Below, piece by piece: positions 50,462 through 58,601 of a stretch of 64,000 nt of DNA (position 1 is the first letter of the stretch; the number at the start of each line of letters is the position of its first letter). Where the stretch lies: the NCBI GenBank assembly GCA_963836405.1, contig CAWIJL010000013.1:124001-188000 (forward strand), read 5' to 3'. The translations under genes were made by a program, and so were the position numbers. The notes under the pieces are model-generated. The model worked only from the letters and a program-made list of their open reading frames with translations. It searched no databases and was not told where the DNA came from. This stretch comes from CAWIJJ01 sp963836405 (lineage in GTDB: Bacteria > Acidobacteriota > Terriglobia > Bryobacterales > Bryobacteraceae).

Positions 50462-52026
50462 CCTTGAACGCGACGCTCCTTCCCTTGCCAAAAGGTTTCG
50501 CGCAACTGCCGCTTGACGATTTTGCCGGTGCCCGTTTTGGGCAGCGCGTCTCTGGTGAAATGGAATTTTCGAGGCATTTTGAACCGTGCGATTCGTTCCT
50601 GGAGGTGTTCGCAAAGCGCGGTTTCGGTGAGTTCCGCGCCTGGTTTCAGAACCACGAAGGCCGCCGGCACTTCTCCCCATTGCGGGTCCGGCGCCGAGAC
50701 GACGGCGCATTCGAGCACCGCGGCATGCGAGGCGATCGCCCGCTCCACCTCGATCGAGGAGATGTTCTCGCCCCCGCTGACGATGATGTCCTTCTTGCGA
50801 TCCACGATGTGGATGTAGGTTTCCTCGTCCCACACGGCCATGTCGCCGGTGTGCATCCAGCCTCCGGTCATCACATCGGCAGTGGCTTTTGGATCCTTGT
50901 AATATCCGGCCATGATATTGTCGCCGCGCATCACCACCTCGCCGAGAGATTGCATGTCGCGCGGCACGTCGTTCATCTGGAGGTCCACCACCCGCACTTC
51001 GCAGGCAGGCACGGGCCAGCCGGCCATGGCGAGGCGGCGCAGGCGGTCGTCCTCGCCGGCGTAGACCACGGTGCTTTTGTGACGGGACGCAGTGGCCACC
51101 GGTCCGCTCTCGGTCAGACCGTATCCGGCTTCCACGCGGCCGTGGAACATGTTTTCGAGCCGCGCAATCAACTCCGGCGAGGCGGCGGCACCTCCGAGCA
51201 TGATCCTCCGCATACTCGAAAGATCGAAGGCGTTGGCTTCGGGGCAGTGCAGCAGCGCGTTGGCCATGGTGGGCACCAGCGCCATTCCGGTTGCCTTCTC
51301 GTCCTGGATCAGGCGGAGCACCGCGGCGGGATCGAAGCGGCGGACCATCACCTGTTTGAGTCCGAGCATGGTCGAGGTATGCGCCCGGCCCCAGCCGTTG
51401 GCGTGGAACAGGGGAATGGTGTGCAGTTCCACCGCATCGTCGTCGGCCGCAAAGATCATGGCGCAGGAAAGCGCATGAAGGTAGATGCACCGGTGCGTCA
51501 GCATGACGCCCTTAGGAGTCCCGGTGGAACCGCTCGTATAAAAAAGCTCGGCGGTGGAGTTCTCGTCTACCTGCATGAGATCCGGCCGCCCGATGCGGTC
51601 GCGCGCGAGGATCTCTTCATAGGCCGCGGACAGCTCGATGCAGCATTCGAGACCGGCGCATGCCTGCCGCAGCGGACCGACGAGGGGCGCGAAATCCGGC
51701 TCGTAGAACAGCACCCGCGGTTCGGCATGATTGAGAATGGCGGCCAGTTCGGCGGGTGCGAGGCGGACGTTCAAGGGCATCGAAATCGCGCCGGCGAGCA
51801 GCGTTCCGAAATAGCCTTCGAGCAGTTGATGGGTATTAAAACTGAGGTAGGCGACGCGATCGCCTTCGCGCACGCCGTGGCTGAGGAGCCCGGCGGCCAG
51901 GCGTTCGCATCGTTCGCGGACCTCGGCGTAGGTGAACCGGTCGGCGCCGGAAACCACGCCAATTTTGCTTCCAAACAGATCCGCGCCCCGGTAAAGGCAG
52001 CGGATCGGAGTGAGAGGCACGTTCAT
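50458..52026 (-). CDS. AMP-dependent acyl-CoA synthetase / ligase
   Basis: A 522-residue ANL-superfamily enzyme. It has the AMP-binding motif YTSGSTGTPKGVMLTH (about 165-180), GYGLTESGP and the hinge/adenylation motif GGWMHTGD...DRKKDIIVSGGENIS. The C-terminal catalytic lysine lies in LPKTGTGKIVKR. It activates a carboxylic acid to its acyl-CoA with release of AMP and PPi. The pattern resembles medium/long-chain or aryl-acid ligases; the substrate is unknown. It is coupled to the lactate permease and follows the membrane pyrophosphatase by 75 bp. Confidence 0.9.
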   Translation of the reverse strand: MNVPLTPIRCLYRGADLFGSKIGVVSGADRFTYAEVRERCERLAAGLLSHGVREGDRVAYLSFNTHQLLEGYFGTLLAGAISMPLNVRLAPAELAAILNHAEPRVLFYEPDFAPLVGPLRQACAGLECCIELSAAYEEILARDRIGRPDLMQVDENSTAELFYTSGSTGTPKGVMLTHRCIYLHALSCAMIFAADDDAVELHTIPLFHANGWGRAHTSTMLGLKQVMVRRFDPAAVLRLIQDEKATGMALVPTMANALLHCPEANAFDLSSMRRIMLGGAAASPELIARLENMFHGRVEAGYGLTESGPVATASRHKSTVVYAGEDDRLRRLAMAGWPVPACEVRVVDLQMNDVPRDMQSLGEVVMRGDNIMAGYYKDPKATADVMTGGWMHTGDMAVWDEETYIHIVDRKKDIIVSGGENISSIEVERAIASHAAVLECAVVSAPDPQWGEVPAAFVVLKPGAELTETALCEHLQERIARFKMPRKFHFTRDALPKTGTGKIVKRQLRETFWQGKERRVQG

Positions 52027-52101
52027 GCCCAGTGAGTATATCAGGGCAGGCCGTTTCCGGCCCGCCCCGATGAATCACGGCGCAACAAAAGCGGCGGCGC
52101 G

Positions 52102-54606
52102 CTAGTCCTTGGAGGTCGTTTCGATGCGCATTCCGTAGAAGCTACGGTAAACGAAGACAACCGAAACCAGGAAGAAGATCGCCGAGAGTATCGTGGTAAA
52201 GGCGGCGCCCTGTTTGGCGGTCATGTTCACGGCAAGGGAGACAGCGAGGAGTCCGAACAGAGTGGTGAACTTGATGATCGGATTCAGCGCCACCGAACTG
52301 GTGTCCTTGAACGGATCGCCTACCGTGTCGCCGACTACCGTGGCGGCGTGCAGATCGGTGCCCTTGGCGTGCAGTTCGGTCTCCACCACCTTCTTCGCGT
52401 TGTCCCATGCACCGCCGGCGTTGGCCATGAAAATGGCCTGGTACAAGCCGAACAGGGCGATGGAGATCAGGTATCCGACGAAGAAGAACGGCTCCAGGAA
52501 CGCGAAGGAAAGAGTGGAGAAGAACACCGTCAGGAAGATGTTCAGCATGCCCTTCTGCGCGTACTTCGTGCAAATGGCGACGACGTTCTTGGAATCCTCG
52601 ACCGAGGCCTTTTCGGTGCTGTCGAGCTTGATGTTGCGCTTGATATACTCGACGGCCCGGTAAGCGCCCGTGGTCACGGCCTGCGCGCTGGCGCCGGTGA
52701 ACCAGTAAATCACCGCGCCGCCCGCGATCAAACCGAGCAGGAAGGGAGCGTGCATCAGCGATAGCTTGTCCAGATTCGAGGTCAGGCCGTTGGTCAGGGC
52801 CACGATGGTGGAGAAGATCATGGTGGTAGCGCCGACCACCGCGGTGCCGATGAGCACGGGCTTGGAGGTCGCCTTGAAGGTGTTGCCCGCGCCGTCGTTC
52901 TCTTCGAGATTTTCCTTGGCCTTCTCGAAATTCGGAGTGAAGCCGAAGTTCTTCTGGATATCCGCGGAGATGCCGGGCATGGTCTCGATGGTGGAAAGCT
53001 CATAAATCGACTGGGCATTGTCTGTAACCGGCCCGTAGCTGTCCACGGCGATGGTGACCGGTCCCATGCCGAGGAAGCCGAAAGCGACCAGCCCGAAGGC
53101 GAACACGGCGGGGGCCAGCATGATTTCGCCCATACCCATGGTGCTCATGTAATAGCCCATGCTCATCAGCGACAGCATGGCGAACCCAAGCCAGTAAGCG
53201 CTGAAGTTGCCGGCGACAAACCCGGAGAGGATGTTGAGCGACGCGCCGCCTTCACGCGAACTGATGACGATTTCGCGCACGTGGCGGGAGTTGGTGGAGG
53301 TGAAAACCTTGACGAATTCGGGAATGAGGGCGCCCGCCAGCGTACCGCAACTGATCACGGTGGCCAGCTTCCACCACAGAGAACTGTCGCCCGCGAGGTT
53401 GGGAATCATCATCGAACTGATGATGTAGGTAAGCACGATGGAGAGGATGGAGGTGAGCCAGACGAGGGTGGTGAGCGGCGCTTCGAAGTTCATCTTTTCC
53501 GAGTTGCCGTACTTGCTCTTGGCCATGGCGCCGTTCACGAAATAGCCGATGCCGGAGGAGATCACCATCATCACGCGCATGGTGAAGATCCAGACCAGAA
53601 GCTCGACCTGCACGAGCGGCTCTCTCACGGCGAGCAGGATGAACGTGATCAACGCCACGCCGGTCACGCCGTAGGTTTCGAAACCGTCCGCCGAGGGTCC
53701 GACCGAATCACCCGCGTTGTCGCCGGTGCAGTCCGCGATCACGCCGGGGTTGCGCGCGTCGTCTTCCTTGATTTTGAAGACGATCTTCATCAGGTCCGAT
53801 CCGATGTCGGCGATCTTGGTGAAGATACCGCCCGCCACGCGCAGCGCCGCGGCGCCGAGCGATTCACCGATCGCAAAACCGATGAAGCAGGGTCCGGCGA
53901 GGTCGCCCGGGATGAACAGGAGAATGAACAACATGATCAGCAGTTCGACGGACACCAGCAGCATGCCGATGCTCATCCCGGCCTGCAGGGGTATGTCGTA
54001 GCAGGGGAAAGCCTTGCCAGTGAGGCTGGCAAAGGCCGTCCGCGAATTGGCAAACGTGTTCACGCGCATGCCGAACGCAGCCACGGCGAAACTGCCGGAA
54101 ATGCCGATCACGCTAAAAAGCAGAATGATCGCCACTTTGTACGCTTCCAGGCCTTCCAAAAACCCGAAATAGAAAACGATAATGATGGCAATAAAAGCTT
54201 CCAGCAGGATCAGAAACTTGCCCTGCGTGACCAGATAGGTCTTGCAGGTTTCGTAGATGAGCTCGGAGACTTCGCGCATGGCCGAATGAACCGGCATATC
54301 GCGCAAACGAACGAAAATAATCAAGCCGAAAACCAAGCCCAGGGCGCTGACAACCAGGCCGCCAAGCAGCAGCGTGTGGCCGTCGATTCCGCCCAGGAAG
54401 GAGGCGGTGCCAAGATCGGGAAGCCTCAGGTGGGCTTCACCGGTCGGCTCCTGCGCGAAGGCAGGCGAAGAGCCAAGAATGCACCCTGCGCCTAACATCA
54501 GGAGTGCGAGTAAGACGCGCAAAACAGAAGCGGTTCGCGCGCCGGCGGCGGTGCGAAAGGAGTCCGCACGCCGGTTGACACAATTCGTGTCCGAAATAGA
54601 AAGCAT
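52102..54606 (-). CDS. hppA: Membrane-bound ion-pumping pyrophosphatase, divergent subgroup
   Basis: An 834-residue, ~16-TM M-PPase. ATG at 54606 follows AGGAGG (10 nt) and opens a signal-like N-terminus ending AFAQ near residue 52. The PPi/Mg motifs are present in divergent form: DIGSDLMK instead of the usual DVGADLVGK, IADCTGDNAGDSVGPSADGFETYG, and VVGDTVGDPFKDTSSVALNP instead of DTSGPSLN. GNTFKATSK carries Lys at the position that marks K+-independent enzymes. It couples PPi hydrolysis to H+ (or Na+) export; the ion is inference. It has its own promoter. Confidence 0.9.
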   Translation of the reverse strand: MLSISDTNCVNRRADSFRTAAGARTASVLRVLLALLMLGAGCILGSSPAFAQEPTGEAHLRLPDLGTASFLGGIDGHTLLLGGLVVSALGLVFGLIIFVRLRDMPVHSAMREVSELIYETCKTYLVTQGKFLILLEAFIAIIIVFYFGFLEGLEAYKVAIILLFSVIGISGSFAVAAFGMRVNTFANSRTAFASLTGKAFPCYDIPLQAGMSIGMLLVSVELLIMLFILLFIPGDLAGPCFIGFAIGESLGAAALRVAGGIFTKIADIGSDLMKIVFKIKEDDARNPGVIADCTGDNAGDSVGPSADGFETYGVTGVALITFILLAVREPLVQVELLVWIFTMRVMMVISSGIGYFVNGAMAKSKYGNSEKMNFEAPLTTLVWLTSILSIVLTYIISSMMIPNLAGDSSLWWKLATVISCGTLAGALIPEFVKVFTSTNSRHVREIVISSREGGASLNILSGFVAGNFSAYWLGFAMLSLMSMGYYMSTMGMGEIMLAPAVFAFGLVAFGFLGMGPVTIAVDSYGPVTDNAQSIYELSTIETMPGISADIQKNFGFTPNFEKAKENLEENDGAGNTFKATSKPVLIGTAVVGATTMIFSTIVALTNGLTSNLDKLSLMHAPFLLGLIAGGAVIYWFTGASAQAVTTGAYRAVEYIKRNIKLDSTEKASVEDSKNVVAICTKYAQKGMLNIFLTVFFSTLSFAFLEPFFFVGYLISIALFGLYQAIFMANAGGAWDNAKKVVETELHAKGTDLHAATVVGDTVGDPFKDTSSVALNPIIKFTTLFGLLAVSLAVNMTAKQGAAFTTILSAIFFLVSVVFVYRSFYGMRIETTSKD

Positions 54607-54707
54607 TGACTGAAGTCCTCCTACAGGATCGGCCGGCTCCCGGGAAAAGCGGGCCCGCGTCCGCGGGGGCCGGTGCTTTGACAAACACCCGAGATCACTG
54701 ACCACAC

Positions 54708-54737
54708 AGTATAAGAGATATACACATCGGAATTCAA
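54708..54737 (-). promoter_or_regulatory. Candidate sigma70 promoter of hppA
   Basis: On the minus strand TTGAAT (54737-54732) and TATACT (54713-54708) are 18 nt apart. GAATTCATTGAATTC, an inverted repeat with 6-bp arms, overlaps the -35 box (54731-54745 region). The predicted start is near 54700, giving a leader of about 95 nt with a GC-rich hairpin before the ribosome-binding site. Confidence 0.55.
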
Positions 54738-54807
54738 TGAATTCGGAGGACGGCGGCGCCCGCGGGTCCGCCTCCCACGTACACTTCGGAAAGGTGTATT
54801 GACGCCC

Positions 54808-55596
54808 TTATTCCCGGCAGATACCGCGCCGGCTGCCCCGGATGAAGGCGACAAGGTGGAGCGCTTCGGGCGTGGCGATCCCGGTTTCGATTTTCGCCAG
54901 CGCCTCTTCGAGCTTGAGCCCGGAACGATACAAGACCTGATACACCTTTTTCAGAGCCGCCAGGTCGGAGGCCTTAAAGCCGGCACGTTTCAGCCCTACC
55001 ACGTTCAATCCTTTGGCCTCCACGTTAAATCCGCTATAGAGAAAGAAAGGCGGAACGTCGCTGTTGACCCGAGTGTTTCCTCCGATCATGGCCAGCCGGC
55101 CGATCCGGGAAAACTGGTGGATCACCACGCCGCCGGAGATGAACGCCTGGTCCTCCACCTCCACGTAACCGGCCAGCAGCGCGCAACTGGCGACCACCAC
55201 GCCGCTACCCACCCGGCAGTTGTGGGCGATGTGCCCGGACGTCATGATATAGTTGTCGTCACCGAGCTCGGTCGCGGACTCGGGCGCCGTTCCGCGCGAG
55301 ATCGTGTAGTGCTCCCTGATCTTATTGCGGGCGCCGATCCGCAGATAACTTCGTTCGCCGGTGAACCCTTTGTCCAGCGGGTCCGTCCCGAGCACGGTTC
55401 CGGCGGAAATCTCGTTACTTTCTCCCAGGGTGGTCCAGCGTTTCACGTAGACGTAGGGCTCGAGCAAACAGCCCGCGCCGATCTCGACGTCGGCTTCGAT
55501 CACGCAAAACTCGCCGATCCTCGTGCCCGGTCCCACAATGGCGCCGGGATCGATTCGGGCCGTCGGCGCGATGGCCGCGGAGGGATCAATAGCCAT
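54808..55596 (-). CDS. lpxA: UDP-N-acetylglucosamine acyltransferase LpxA
   Basis: LpxA catalyses the first step of lipid A synthesis, O-acylating UDP-GlcNAc in the cytoplasm. The 262-residue protein is a left-handed beta-helix of hexapeptide repeats (residues 5-190) with a C-terminal helical domain. The catalytic His lies in SGHIAHNCRVGSG, and KIREHYTISRGT and GGNTRVNSDVPPF match the family. ATG at 55596 aligns with E. coli LpxA; the longer upstream frame runs antisense to lpxD. No Shine-Dalgarno sequence is visible. It diverges from lpxD across only 18 bp. Confidence 0.94.
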   Translation of the reverse strand: MAIDPSAAIAPTARIDPGAIVGPGTRIGEFCVIEADVEIGAGCLLEPYVYVKRWTTLGESNEISAGTVLGTDPLDKGFTGERSYLRIGARNKIREHYTISRGTAPESATELGDDNYIMTSGHIAHNCRVGSGVVVASCALLAGYVEVEDQAFISGGVVIHQFSRIGRLAMIGGNTRVNSDVPPFFLYSGFNVEAKGLNVVGLKRAGFKASDLAALKKVYQVLYRSGLKLEEALAKIETGIATPEALHLVAFIRGSRRGICRE

Positions 55597-55603
55597 GAAT
55601 TTG

Positions 55604-55609
55604 TATGAT
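55604..55609 (+). promoter_or_regulatory. -10-like box (TATGAT) 5 nt before lpxD
   Basis: TATGAT sits between the two divergent lpx start codons and ends 5 nt before ATG at 55615. It could support a leaderless lpxD transcript; no -35 match was seen, and that region would lie inside lpxA. Confidence 0.35.
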
Positions 55610-55614
55610 AAGTC

Positions 55615-56643
55615 ATGAGAGTTCGCGAATTGGCCGAATGGCTCGGCGCGACTTACGAAGGCGACGGTGAAAAAGAGGTGACGGGCGTGGCGCCGCTCGA
55701 GAGCGCCGGCTCCGCCGACGTATCTTTCGTGGGGGGCCGGAAAGCCGCCGCACAGTCGGAGCAGTCGGCTGCGGGTTGCCTGCTGGTTTCGCTGGACTGG
55801 CCGTCGCCAAGTTATCGCACCGTAATTCGCGTGCCGGATCCACGCACGGCGTTCGCACGCGCCATGAGCCGCTTTTATCCCACCGAAGAGCTGACCCCCG
55901 GCGTGCATCCGACGGCGGTGGTGGGAAAGGACGTGGAACTGGGCGCCCTGGTTCACGTGGCGGCGCACGCGGCGATCGGGGATGGCTGCCGCATCGGGGT
56001 GGCCAGCAGCATCGGAGCCGGGTGCATTGTGGGGAAGCGGGTGGCCCTCGGCGAAGGCTGCGTGCTGCACCCCAATGTGACCGTCTACGACAATGTGGAC
56101 ATCGGCCGCGGCTCCATCATCCACTCGGGAGCGGTGATCGGCGCGGACGGTTTCGGATACGTCATGGACCGGGACCGCTGGCATAAATTCCCGCAAATCG
56201 GCCGCGTGGAAATCGGCGATTTTGTCGAAATCGGCGCGAATTCCTGCGTGGACCGCGCCGCGCTGGGGGTGACGTCCATCGGTGAGGGAACAAAACTCGA
56301 TAACATGGTGCATGTGGGGCATAATTGCCGGATCGGGCGGCACGTGGTGGTAGCGGCCCAGACCGGCTTCTCCGGCGGCGTGGTTGTGGAAGACTATGCC
56401 GTGATCGGCGGGCAGGTGGGAATTGGAGACAAGGCACGAATCGAATCCCGCGCCACTCTCGGCTCGGGCTGTGGAGTGCTCACCTCCAAGATTGTGCGCT
56501 CCGGCGAAACCGTTTGGGGTACTCCGGCGCGTCCGCTCCGGCAGCACCTGGAGCAGCTTGCCAACCTTGCCAAACTGCCCGACCTCCGGCGCGAACTGGG
56601 CGAACTGAAGCGCCGTCTTGCCGAGATCGAGAGGCGCGGCTGA
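55615..56643 (+). CDS. lpxD: UDP-3-O-acylglucosamine N-acyltransferase LpxD
   Basis: LpxD adds the N-linked acyl chain in lipid A synthesis. The 342-residue protein has the N-terminal uridine-binding domain (1-95: MRVRELAEWLGATYEGDG, SFVGGRK), a hexapeptide-repeat left-handed helix (about 100-300), and a C-terminal helix (LEQLANLAKLPDLRRELGEL). The catalytic His is in LDNMVHVGHNCRIG. No Shine-Dalgarno sequence precedes the start. The next gene begins immediately after its stop. Confidence 0.95.
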   Translation: MRVRELAEWLGATYEGDGEKEVTGVAPLESAGSADVSFVGGRKAAAQSEQSAAGCLLVSLDWPSPSYRTVIRVPDPRTAFARAMSRFYPTEELTPGVHPTAVVGKDVELGALVHVAAHAAIGDGCRIGVASSIGAGCIVGKRVALGEGCVLHPNVTVYDNVDIGRGSIIHSGAVIGADGFGYVMDRDRWHKFPQIGRVEIGDFVEIGANSCVDRAALGVTSIGEGTKLDNMVHVGHNCRIGRHVVVAAQTGFSGGVVVEDYAVIGGQVGIGDKARIESRATLGSGCGVLTSKIVRSGETVWGTPARPLRQHLEQLANLAKLPDLRRELGELKRRLAEIERRG

Positions 56644-57258
56644 ATGCTGGTTGTGGTCGGCGGCCATTCGCGCAACATCGGCAAAACGTCCGTGGTTGCG
56701 GGCCTGATCCGGCGCCTGCGCGACCGGAACTGGGCGGCGTTGAAGATTACGCAGTACGGACACGGCGTTTGCACCGACAAAGGGGAGGCCTGCGGCTGTG
56801 CGCCCCAGGAACCCGACCACCCCTTCGCCCTGACGGAGGAGTACGAGGTAACTACGTCGGATTCGGGCCGCTTTCTTGCCGCGGGAGCGGCGCGCTCCTT
56901 CTGGCTGAGAGTGCCATCGGGGGAGCTGAAGCGCGCCGAACAGGTGCTGCAAAAAATTCTGGCCCAGAATGAAAACGTCATCGTGGAGTCCAACAGTATC
57001 CTGGAAATCGTTCAGCCGGACGTGTTCCTGATGCTGCTGGATTTTTCCTGCGAGGATTTCAAGCCATCCAGCCTGCGGTATATGGACCGCGCCGACGCTT
57101 TCCTGGTGGTCGATCGCGGCATCAACGCACCGCTGTGGGCGGATGTGTCACGCGGCTTATGGGACGAGAAGCCCCAGTTCGCGATAACTCCTCCGCGTTA
57201 CGTCACCCCGGCGGTACTGGAGTTTGTGAGAGCCAGATTCGGAACTTCGGTGCGCTGA
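56644..57258 (+). CDS. MobB-like P-loop NTPase of unknown role
   Basis: A 204-residue P-loop protein whose N-terminus (MLVVVGGHSRNIGKTSVVAGLIRRL) resembles MobB and related small GTPases. A Cys-rich strip (GVCTDKGEACGCAPQEPDHPF) follows near residues 40-60, and NVIVESNSILEIVQPDVFLML fits the strand and switch after it. MobB helps attach nucleotides to molybdopterin, but a role in lipid A metabolism is also possible because the gene begins at the base after the lpxD stop. Its last 61 bp overlap the convergent HisKA gene. Confidence 0.6.
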   Translation: MLVVVGGHSRNIGKTSVVAGLIRRLRDRNWAALKITQYGHGVCTDKGEACGCAPQEPDHPFALTEEYEVTTSDSGRFLAAGAARSFWLRVPSGELKRAEQVLQKILAQNENVIVESNSILEIVQPDVFLMLLDFSCEDFKPSSLRYMDRADAFLVVDRGINAPLWADVSRGLWDEKPQFAITPPRYVTPAVLEFVRARFGTSVR

Positions 57259-57482
57259 GCGCGCAGACGCCCCATCTCCGCACATGCCTGCTCCAGCATC
57301 CTGGCCGCCGCCTGAACCTGGGCCTCGATGGCTTGCAGGTGTGCTGTTGCGGCCGGCGGAAAGTCCGGCTGCTTCAACTGTAGAATGTATGCGCAGGTTT
57401 CGATCGCGCCCAGCGGCTGCCTGAGGTCGTGAACGAGATTGCGGAAAATCTCTTCTGCTTTTCGCGTCTGCCTGGTTTCCAT
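57198..57482 (-). CDS. Stand-alone histidine-kinase dimerisation (HisKA) domain protein
   Basis: A 94-residue protein with a HisKA H-box (FRNLVHDLRQPLGAIETCAY, phospho-acceptor His near residue 18) and a second long helix (AATAHLQAIEAQVQAAARMLEQA), i.e. a DHp hairpin. No HATPase domain follows; the frame stops after a short tail. It lies 81 bp downstream of a response regulator-GGDEF gene on the same strand. It may be a phosphotransfer protein or a remnant of a histidine kinase. The tail is antisense to the preceding P-loop gene. Confidence 0.5.
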   Translation of the reverse strand: METRQTRKAEEIFRNLVHDLRQPLGAIETCAYILQLKQPDFPPAATAHLQAIEAQVQAAARMLEQACAEMGRLRAQRTEVPNLALTNSSTAGVT

Positions 57483-57563
57483 GATTCCCGGGTTGACTGC
57501 AATGGGGATCAGTATACCGCGGCATCCTGCGTAAAAGAAGGTCCGTTTATTCCTCCTCTCCGT

Positions 57564-58559
57564 TTACCCTCCGGCACTCATCGGGAGATCGATGATGCCG
57601 GCGAACTCCACGCGGTCCCGGCCAGCATTCTTGGCCAGGTAGAGCGCCTCATCGGCCTCGTGCATGAGGCTTCTCGCGTCCAGGAGCCTGGGTGCGGACC
57701 GGAACGCCACCCCGATGCTGCAAGTCACAGGCAATGAAACACCTTCGGCCCGGAACGGCTCCGTACCAATGGCGGAGCGGATGCGGTGGGCGTGCTGGAT
57801 TGCGTCACCTCCGGCGCAGCCCGGCAAAACGATCAGGAATTCCTCGCCGCCATAGCGGCCAATCGCGTCGTAACGGCGCATGCAGGCCAGCATCCGCTGC
57901 GCCGCCTTTTCGAGCACCACATCCCCGGCGAGGTGACCGAAGGTATCGTTGACCAGCTTGAAGCGGTCGAGATCGACCAGAAGCAGCGATAGGGGCTGGC
58001 CCTCGCGGCCGCAGCGCAACAGCTCTTTCTCGAGCACCGCCAGGATGGCCGACCGGTTGAGCAACATCGTGAGGCCGTCGTGGGTGGCCTGTTCGCGTAA
58101 GGCCTCGCGCGCCAGCACCAGTTGGCGTTCGAGTTCCAGGATCCGCATACCGGCCCGGATACGGGCGCGCAACTCCTGCGAATTGAACGGCTTGGTCAGG
58201 TAATCGTCCGCGCCTGCGTCCATCCCTTCCACCAGGTCGCGGGCGTCGGTCCGCGCGGTCAGCAGCAGGATGTACGTGTAAGGTTCGCGAGCCGCCGACC
58301 GCACGCGGCGGCACAGTTGCACTCCGTCCGTGCCGGGCATCATCCAATCGAGGATGGCCATGCGTGGCGCGTCGGGCCGCTGCAGCAGGTCCCAGGCTTC
58401 GTCTCCGTCCCGGGCCATCACCGGGATATATCCCCACCGCGTCAATAGCGTGCGCAGCATCGACTGAAATACCGGGTTGTCTTCGGCCGCCAGAACGCGG
58501 AATGTCCCCGCGCCTGGTTCCGGCGGACCCGCGACGAAAATGGCCGGATCTGGATGCAC
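57564..58559 (-). CDS. Response regulator with GGDEF diguanylate cyclase output
   Basis: A 331-residue protein starting with GTG at 58559. Residues 20-140 are a REC domain with the phospho-acceptor Asp in AILDWMMPGTDG and the conserved Lys in YLTKPFNS. Residues 160-325 are a GGDEF domain with an active GGEEF site and an I-site RRYD five residues upstream, predicting product inhibition by c-di-GMP. It should make c-di-GMP when phosphorylated. It starts 42 bp after the PLP enzyme gene on the same strand. Confidence 0.93.
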   Translation of the reverse strand: MHPDPAIFVAGPPEPGAGTFRVLAAEDNPVFQSMLRTLLTRWGYIPVMARDGDEAWDLLQRPDAPRMAILDWMMPGTDGVQLCRRVRSAAREPYTYILLLTARTDARDLVEGMDAGADDYLTKPFNSQELRARIRAGMRILELERQLVLAREALREQATHDGLTMLLNRSAILAVLEKELLRCGREGQPLSLLLVDLDRFKLVNDTFGHLAGDVVLEKAAQRMLACMRRYDAIGRYGGEEFLIVLPGCAGGDAIQHAHRIRSAIGTEPFRAEGVSLPVTCSIGVAFRSAPRLLDARSLMHEADEALYLAKNAGRDRVEFAGIIDLPMSAGG

Positions 58560-58601
58560 TCTTGGTTCCCGTCTGGCTTATCGGCGGATTCGCTGAGAAC
58601 T

